Assembly (NCBI GenBank): GCA_964561525.1
Contig: CAZLPY010000016.1
Span: 1 to 15,718 of the forward strand
DNA from: CAZLPY01 sp964561525
GTDB taxonomy: Bacteria; Patescibacteriota; UBA1384; CAJBMM01
Length of the DNA stretch: 15,718 nt
Direction: 5' to 3'
A program made the translations under genes and the position numbers. The notes under the pieces were generated by a model. That model was not told the origin of the DNA. It made no database searches and saw only the letters and a list, made by a program, of their open reading frames with translations. This document shows positions 11,490 to 15,718 of the stretch, one piece after another; position 1 is the first letter of the stretch, and every line of letters starts with the position of its first letter.

Positions 11490-12836
11490 ATGAACGTTCG
11501 TTCGAGTCTTACGGCGACCATCATGGTCGCATTGTGCCTCGTGGCCTTTACGGCCCAGGCGCAGTTAGGACTGGTGGGAGGCGGGTTTTCCGTTCTTTTG
11601 GAGAGTAAGGAGACGAAGCATGATTTGGGCTTTCCAGCCCGGATTAACATCGTCGCCCTTTCAACCGAAACTGGACGGCCGCTTGGTAGTGCCCACGGCG
11701 GAGTAGTGCCGATCATCACTCAACATGTCGATTTCGACCTTTTGTTTTCCATTGACAACGTCAATTGGCGAGACAAAGCGGGCGATTTCGGTGACGTCGC
11801 GTTGGTTCCGGTCACTGCCTCGGCGGGTTACGTGGCGCGATATCATCGGCTTGAACCAGCGTTGACGGACGACAAGTGGGAGAACGACAAGAAGCAACCC
11901 ACCTCGTTCCGAGCTCGGTTTAAAGCTGGTGAGCTAATGCCTGGGAGCTATTACCTAAAGTTTCGGCTCAATCTCGGCAAGAGCTCGCGTATCCTATACG
12001 TTTTCCCGAAGCGAGGCGGTCAAACTGGCTACGTCACATTCGCCCTTTCAGTGGCAAATATGGTAGAGCCGGAAGACGATTTTGATGCCATGATGCAACT
12101 CCAAGGGTTTAACCGCCTGATGGACGAGCAGACGGCTCGAGATGGTCAATCGCGACGCAGCAACGACAGGAAGGACGATCATAATGCCTCGCAACGGCGA
12201 GGTGCTTACGATCGAAGGTCTGGAGAAGGCGACCAAGGTGGCCGAGCTGATTCCGACAAAACGGATGCAGACCGGAGCTACGAGCGCCGAGATTCAGATC
12301 GTGTTCCGGTGCAGCCGGATCAACCACATCGCTCTGATGGCAACAGTAATATGGAAACCATCACAAGTGGTGCTCCGCCGCAAGGTCGGCACGACCTCGA
12401 CGGCTTGATCGTTCGAGCCGTTTGGCTCGGCACAGACACCCCAGTCTCCGTTGGAGGTATGGTGGTGGTTCATGCTACTCGGTCCCGTCCTGCCTACGAC
12501 GCATCGGCCAAGCCGTTCACCAACACCGATCGGCCGAGTCAAGAGCAGGTGGGGCGGATCGTTGAGAACGACGGTTTTGGTGCTCTTAGCACCTTTGCGC
12601 CCGATTGCGGCGAAAGCTACTTTAGCTTCAGCCGCGGCGACGAGCTGTACCTCACGGTTTGGGGAGCCTTGAAGAATTCTGACGGCTCCTGGAACCGCTG
12701 GGGGATTCCGAACTTGTACCATGTGCATAGCGACGGTACTGTCGAGCAATTGCTGCCCGACGGGTCACGTCGTACCATGCCGCGGGAAAAGCGCGGAATC
12801 ATCTTAACACTGACCGCACGGAAAGTGAGGGGATAA
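11490..12836 (+). CDS. Secreted two-part protein with charged linker, function unknown
   Basis: A 448-residue protein. The ATG at 11490 is chosen over a longer frame starting at 11400. It has AAGGGGG at 11473-11479 and begins directly with a signal peptide (about 1-25, ending AFTAQAQ), whereas the longer version would bury the signal. The first globular part is about 26-200. A linker of about 70 residues (about 216-287) is very rich in Arg, Asp, Ser and Gly and should be disordered. A second part (about 290-448) follows. No family is recognised in either part. Its stop lies 3 bases before the collagen-like gene, so the two are almost certainly translated from one mRNA. Promoter P2 is the best visible promoter. 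Confidence 0.85.
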   Translation: MNVRSSLTATIMVALCLVAFTAQAQLGLVGGGFSVLLESKETKHDLGFPARINIVALSTETGRPLGSAHGGVVPIITQHVDFDLLFSIDNVNWRDKAGDFGDVALVPVTASAGYVARYHRLEPALTDDKWENDKKQPTSFRARFKAGELMPGSYYLKFRLNLGKSSRILYVFPKRGGQTGYVTFALSVANMVEPEDDFDAMMQLQGFNRLMDEQTARDGQSRRSNDRKDDHNASQRRGAYDRRSGEGDQGGRADSDKTDADRSYERRDSDRVPVQPDQPHRSDGNSNMETITSGAPPQGRHDLDGLIVRAVWLGTDTPVSVGGMVVVHATRSRPAYDASAKPFTNTDRPSQEQVGRIVENDGFGALSTFAPDCGESYFSFSRGDELYLTVWGALKNSDGSWNRWGIPNLYHVHSDGTVEQLLPDGSRRTMPREKRGIILTLTARKVRG

Positions 12837-12839
12837 GTA

Positions 12840-13742
12840 ATGCGAACGTTTATTGCAATGATGGGGCTGGCCTGCTTGGCCAGCCCCGCCTCATTCGCCC
12901 AGGCGCGCAAACACTCCCGCTCGGGATATGTCCAGTACGTCAAAACGGGTTTAAACCCGGTCATTCATGGTGGAATCAACAATCCCAACTGGCGGGAGAT
13001 AGTCGGGGGAGAGGCATATCAGCGGCGACTGGCAAATTTCCTGCATGTGGACGACTCCACGGCAGAAGCGATTGCTAACAAGTTGCGCGCCGGGCAGTAC
13101 CAGTACGATTACCTCAACGCCGGAGCAATGGTCAATGGCGTCCAGACTGGCAGCGGCACTGATATCGGGTTCGCCCGTATCGAGATGCCGTACGATGAGC
13201 GCAGAGTGATGGTGATCTTTGTCGGTAAGCAGGAGTACAAGATCCTGTGCAGTTGCTTCAATGCTCTGCTCATCCCGAAGCTTGAGAAGGGGGTTCCTGG
13301 GCAGCCAGGCCCGGCTGGGCCACACGGCGAAGCGGGTCCAGCGGGACCAAAAGGCGATGTTGGACAAGAAGGACCGCAAGGTCAACCAGGTTCAATCGGT
13401 CCACGCGGTGAACGAGGTCCAGAGGGACCCCGTGGACGTGTGCGCTTTTTGCCAAGCTCCGCCGTTTACGGCGAGCAGGTGCAGAACATGGGGCATATGA
13501 TCGAGGCAACCGACGTGTTCGGTGCTTGGTCACTGATGTCTCAAGCGCGAGCATCGGCGCGAGCTGAGGCACACGCTTCAGCTTCGGTCACCGTTATTTT
13601 CACGAACAACCCGTTCGTGAAGCCGGGAGGGCCGATTGGCCAACCGCCAATTCGACCAATTCCCGGACCGCCCAATCCGTTCGTCGTAAATCACGACGTC
13701 TCGGACACCCACGGCGGCGGCCCGCCCCCTGGACAGCATTAG
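12840..13742 (+). CDS. Secreted collagen-like protein
   Basis: A 300-residue protein. Signal peptide at about 1-22 (FIAMMGLACLASPASFAQA). A unique domain (about 23-150) is followed by 17 uninterrupted Gly-X-Y triplets at residues 151-201, with many Pro at X and charged residues at X and Y, as in bacterial collagen-like triple helices. An Ala-rich helix-like stretch (about 230-247) comes next, then a Pro/Gly tail (NPFVKPGGPIGQPPIRPIP onward). No LPxTG anchor is visible. The start is supported by GAGGGG about 7 bases upstream and by its position 3 bases after the preceding stop. The triple helix implies a trimer, probably on or outside the cell surface. Confidence 0.9.
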   Translation: MRTFIAMMGLACLASPASFAQARKHSRSGYVQYVKTGLNPVIHGGINNPNWREIVGGEAYQRRLANFLHVDDSTAEAIANKLRAGQYQYDYLNAGAMVNGVQTGSGTDIGFARIEMPYDERRVMVIFVGKQEYKILCSCFNALLIPKLEKGVPGQPGPAGPHGEAGPAGPKGDVGQEGPQGQPGSIGPRGERGPEGPRGRVRFLPSSAVYGEQVQNMGHMIEATDVFGAWSLMSQARASARAEAHASASVTVIFTNNPFVKPGGPIGQPPIRPIPGPPNPFVVNHDVSDTHGGGPPPGQH

Positions 13743-13765
13743 CTGCCCACTCTTTCTCCGAACAA

Positions 13766-13797
13766 TGAGACGGAGGGATTTATCTCCCTCCGTCTCA
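13766..13797. other. GC-rich hairpin after the collagen-like gene
   Basis: A perfect 13-bp stem (13766-13778 with 13785-13797, loop TTTATC) begins 23 bases after the stop codon. There is no T-run after it on either strand. Like the hairpin at 10418-10444, it may terminate weakly or protect the mRNA 3' end. Confidence 0.6.
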
Positions 13798-13849
13798 CCA
13801 ACTTTCATACCCTATGAACGTTATATTCCAAGACCAAGCTCTAAAGCAT

Positions 13850-13896
13850 TAAGAATTTAGAATTTGGAATTTAGAATCTAGCCTTTAACATTTCAG
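13850..13896. repeat. A/T-rich word repeat (family B relative)
   Basis: TAAGAATTTAGAATTTGG and AATTTAGAATCTAG repeat one another and resemble the words of the family B elements at 2298-2410 and 11288-11403. Confidence 0.45.
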
Positions 13897-13913
13897 CGCA
13901 GCTTCTAATGCAC

Positions 13914-14054
13914 CTCACTTAAGGTTCAGGATCTGCACCTATTCCGAGATAGACCTGATGATTGCGAATGAAGTGAGTAATCACAAGCAAGGCAAAATAA
14001 TTGCGAACCTTAGAGAGCAATTATCGACTCACTGCGACTGAAAAAGAGCAGTGA
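13914..14054 (+). ncRNA. Candidate structured RNA: three hairpins with possible pseudoknot
   Basis: In a gene-free stretch, CTCACTT/AAGTGAG (13914-13920 with 13971-13977) encloses TCAGG/CCTGA (13926-13930 with 13954-13958) and CTAT/ATAG. ATAATTGC/GCAATTAT forms a second hairpin (13997-14004 with 14017-14024), and TCACTGC/GCAGTGA a third (14029-14035 with 14048-14054). The loop of the second hairpin holds GAACCTTA (14005-14012), the exact complement of TAAGGTTC (13920-13927). The pseudoknot would compete with two pairs of the first hairpin. I found no clear promoter for it, so it may be a transcript tail or leader rather than a separate RNA. Confidence 0.45.
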
Positions 14055-14067
14055 CTTGCCGTAAAGC

Positions 14068-14096
14068 TTGACAACTCGTTAAGAATACACTATACT
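14068..14096 (+). promoter_or_regulatory. Promoter of the DUF11-type surface protein
   Basis: TTGACA (14068-14073), a 17-base spacer and TATACT (14091-14096), close to consensus. Transcription should start near 14103, leaving a leader of about 82 bases. Confidence 0.85.
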
Positions 14097-14116
14097 AGCG
14101 AATTCGAACGAGTTGT
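14071..14116. promoter_or_regulatory. Inverted repeat flanking the surface-protein promoter (possible operator)
   Basis: ACAACTCGTT (14071-14080) and AACGAGTTGT (14107-14116) are perfect 10-bp complements separated by 26 bases that contain the -10. The left arm overlaps the -35 and lies upstream of the start site, so it cannot be an mRNA hairpin. A DNA-binding dimer is the simplest explanation. Confidence 0.5.
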
Positions 14117-14150
14117 GAACAAATCATACAAACTGTATGAGCTATTCACA
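14114..14150 (+). promoter_or_regulatory. Leader hairpin of the surface-protein mRNA
   Basis: TGTGAA/TTCACA (14114-14119 with 14145-14150) encloses CATAC/GTATG (14125-14129 with 14135-14139) with symmetric 5-base internal loops. It sits in the 5' leader, upstream of the AAAGGAG ribosome binding site (14171-14177), and may stabilise the message. Confidence 0.5.
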
Positions 14151-14184
14151 CCATCGAAGCAGCAAATAATAAAGGAGATATGAT

Positions 14185-15718
14185 ATGCATCGTATTCTCA
14201 GTTTTGTAAAAAAAGCAGTTGGAGTACTGGCCATCGGAGCTAGTCTTTATGGTGTAGCCGCCAGCGGAGTCGCTAAAGCCGATGCGCCGGTGTTTAACCG
14301 TATGCAAGGCGATCAGGAGTTTACTCGCGCACGCACTCAAAATCAAAACAGCTTCAGTGACCCGGTTTCGGCTACTACGGGTGACCGTGTTACGGTGGCT
14401 GTGTACTACCACAACAACAGTGTGGATACCACCGCAACCAATGTGACGATCAAATCAGTACTGCCTTCAGGCACCTCTGCCCAAAAAATTATTACAACCT
14501 CACTCTCTGCCGATAACGCTGCCACCATTACCGATACGATGGTAAATGGCCAAATTGTGGGCTCCCCCGATTTAACGCTCAATCTTGACCAGCCGGCAGC
14601 GGTATCTTACGTGCCGGGCAGTACCTACTGGTTCCCTGACTTTAAATCAAATCCCAATCAAGCCGGTATTAAAATGCCTGATGGCATTGCTGCTGGTGGA
14701 CTAAACTTAGGTTCAATTGCAGCCTGCTGGGATCACGCTGGGTTCGTCGAATTCGATGTAGTATTTAACGCCTCGCCAAAACTTGAGACTGATAAGTGGG
14801 TCGCCCTGTACGGCGGCGATAATCAGTGGGTAAAGTCAAATACCGCTAATCCGGGCGATCAGTTGCGCTATCAGGTATACTTCAACAATCCAGGTTCAGC
14901 CATGGCTAAGAATGTCGTGTTGACTGATACCTTGCCAGCTGGCGTAACGTACGTGCCAGAGTCGCTGGTTAAGCGCACCAAAGACGCCAATAATAACGAT
15001 ATCGACACTCTGATTCCGGATAATCACGTTACAATCGCTGGTCAAACCATTACCATTCCGCTCGGCGACGTTGCGCCCGATCAAAGCAACTCCGGCTTCA
15101 TTAGTATGCGCGTGAATGTAGATACTAACTTGAGTGTCGGGACCCATGTGCTACAGAATAGCGAAACGCTCAAGGCCGATAACGTAGCTCCGGTGAGCGC
15201 GAGTGCTCAAACCACGGTGACAGTTAATCAAACTATGGCCTCAGACGTCAAAATCTTAAAAGAAGTGGCCAACCTAAGCCAAGGCTCAGCGGTGTGGGTG
15301 AAATCAAACACCGCCAAGCCAGGCGATCATTTGCAGTATCGCTTGACTATCTACAACCAAGGCACCGCTCCGTCAGGGAACGTTAGCGTGAGCGATACGT
15401 TGCCAGCGAACGTTACCTATGTTGCCGGTTCAACCAAAATCTATACTACTGATCCTACCAGCGCGGTTGGCCTGCCTGACGGCATTGTAAGCGGCGGTGT
15501 GGTGGTTGGCACGGTGCAAAATGGCGTGCCAAGTGGTAATCGCTACGTCGTGTTCGATGCCATGATCGGTCAAAATATTGCTAACAATACCGATTTGATC
15601 AATACCGCTGACGTGTTTGAAAACGGCGTGAAAAAAGATACCTCGACTGCGACCACTACGGTGACCACGCAAGCGGGCTTGATCATCACCAAAGAGGTGT
15701 TTGATACAAACGCCAACA
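14185..15718 (+). CDS. Secreted surface protein with DUF11-like repeats (partial, 3' end cut)
   Basis: An open frame of 511 codons that runs off the window without a stop. The ATG at 14185 has AAAGGAG 7 bases upstream. Signal peptide at about 1-33 (basic start, hydrophobic core, AKADA cleavage region). Then come Ig-like repeats. A first domain (about 55-190) is followed by two similar units beginning near 200 and 353. These share a W-V-K-S-N-T-A-x-P-G-D segment, then L-x-Y-x-(6-10)-N, then a D-T-L-P-A-x-V-T-Y-V block. A fourth unit begins at about 495 (GLIITKEVFDTNAN). This pattern is that of DUF11 (conserved repeat) domains common in bacterial and CPR surface proteins. It is probably a cell-envelope or S-layer-associated protein. 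Regulation may involve the inverted repeat and leader hairpin just upstream. Confidence 0.9.
   Translation, partial: MHRILSFVKKAVGVLAIGASLYGVAASGVAKADAPVFNRMQGDQEFTRARTQNQNSFSDPVSATTGDRVTVAVYYHNNSVDTTATNVTIKSVLPSGTSAQKIITTSLSADNAATITDTMVNGQIVGSPDLTLNLDQPAAVSYVPGSTYWFPDFKSNPNQAGIKMPDGIAAGGLNLGSIAACWDHAGFVEFDVVFNASPKLETDKWVALYGGDNQWVKSNTANPGDQLRYQVYFNNPGSAMAKNVVLTDTLPAGVTYVPESLVKRTKDANNNDIDTLIPDNHVTIAGQTITIPLGDVAPDQSNSGFISMRVNVDTNLSVGTHVLQNSETLKADNVAPVSASAQTTVTVNQTMASDVKILKEVANLSQGSAVWVKSNTAKPGDHLQYRLTIYNQGTAPSGNVSVSDTLPANVTYVAGSTKIYTTDPTSAVGLPDGIVSGGVVVGTVQNGVPSGNRYVVFDAMIGQNIANNTDLINTADVFENGVKKDTSTATTTVTTQAGLIITKEVFDTNAN

Noticed and set aside
12142..12408. Overlapping plus-strand frame within the charged-linker region of the 11490 gene
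   Set aside because: The long open frame follows from the skewed codon content of the linker; there is no ribosome binding site.

Overview
The window reads as a gene-dense stretch of a small-genome, standard-code bacterium, most likely a member of the Patescibacteria/CPR. That placement is an inference. It rests on single short housekeeping genes (topA, recR, cysS, a dus gene) packed among unknown membrane and secreted proteins, on a DUF11-type surface protein, and on intergenic spaces filled with short A/T-rich 'word' repeats. TGA is used as a stop codon, so this is not a recoded lineage. There is no rRNA or tRNA gene to settle the taxonomy.

Layout. 112-3413 (+): topA, recR and a small acidic zinc-ribbon protein, closed by a terminator. 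3490-6336 (-): four unrecognised genes. Three encode membrane-anchored proteins, two of them in an operon with a consensus promoter and a good terminator. The fourth is a 119-residue soluble protein with its own hairpin. 6469-10413 (+): cysS, a MIP-family (aquaporin-type) channel, a dus gene that appears to be transcribed without a leader, and a small Cys/His-containing unknown protein.

10449-11490 is the most unusual part: about 1 kb without a credible ORF. A sigma70-type promoter opens it. Behind the promoter lie at least 590 bases that fold by eye into three side-by-side elements: domain A, a long GU-rich helix, and domain C. Domains A and C are diverged copies of one another. They share four blocks in the same order and show compensatory base changes in paired positions. 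I read this as a large structured non-coding RNA with an internal duplication, and I could not match it to a family I know. It is followed by a second near-consensus promoter that sits inside a perfect 13-bp inverted repeat.

11490-15718 (+) is a surface/secretion region. A secreted two-part protein with a highly charged linker is followed, 3 bases later, by a secreted protein with a 17-triplet collagen-like tract. Next comes an intergenic region with three hairpins and a possible pseudoknot. The window ends inside a large secreted protein built of DUF11-like repeats, whose promoter is flanked by an inverted repeat and whose leader folds into a hairpin.
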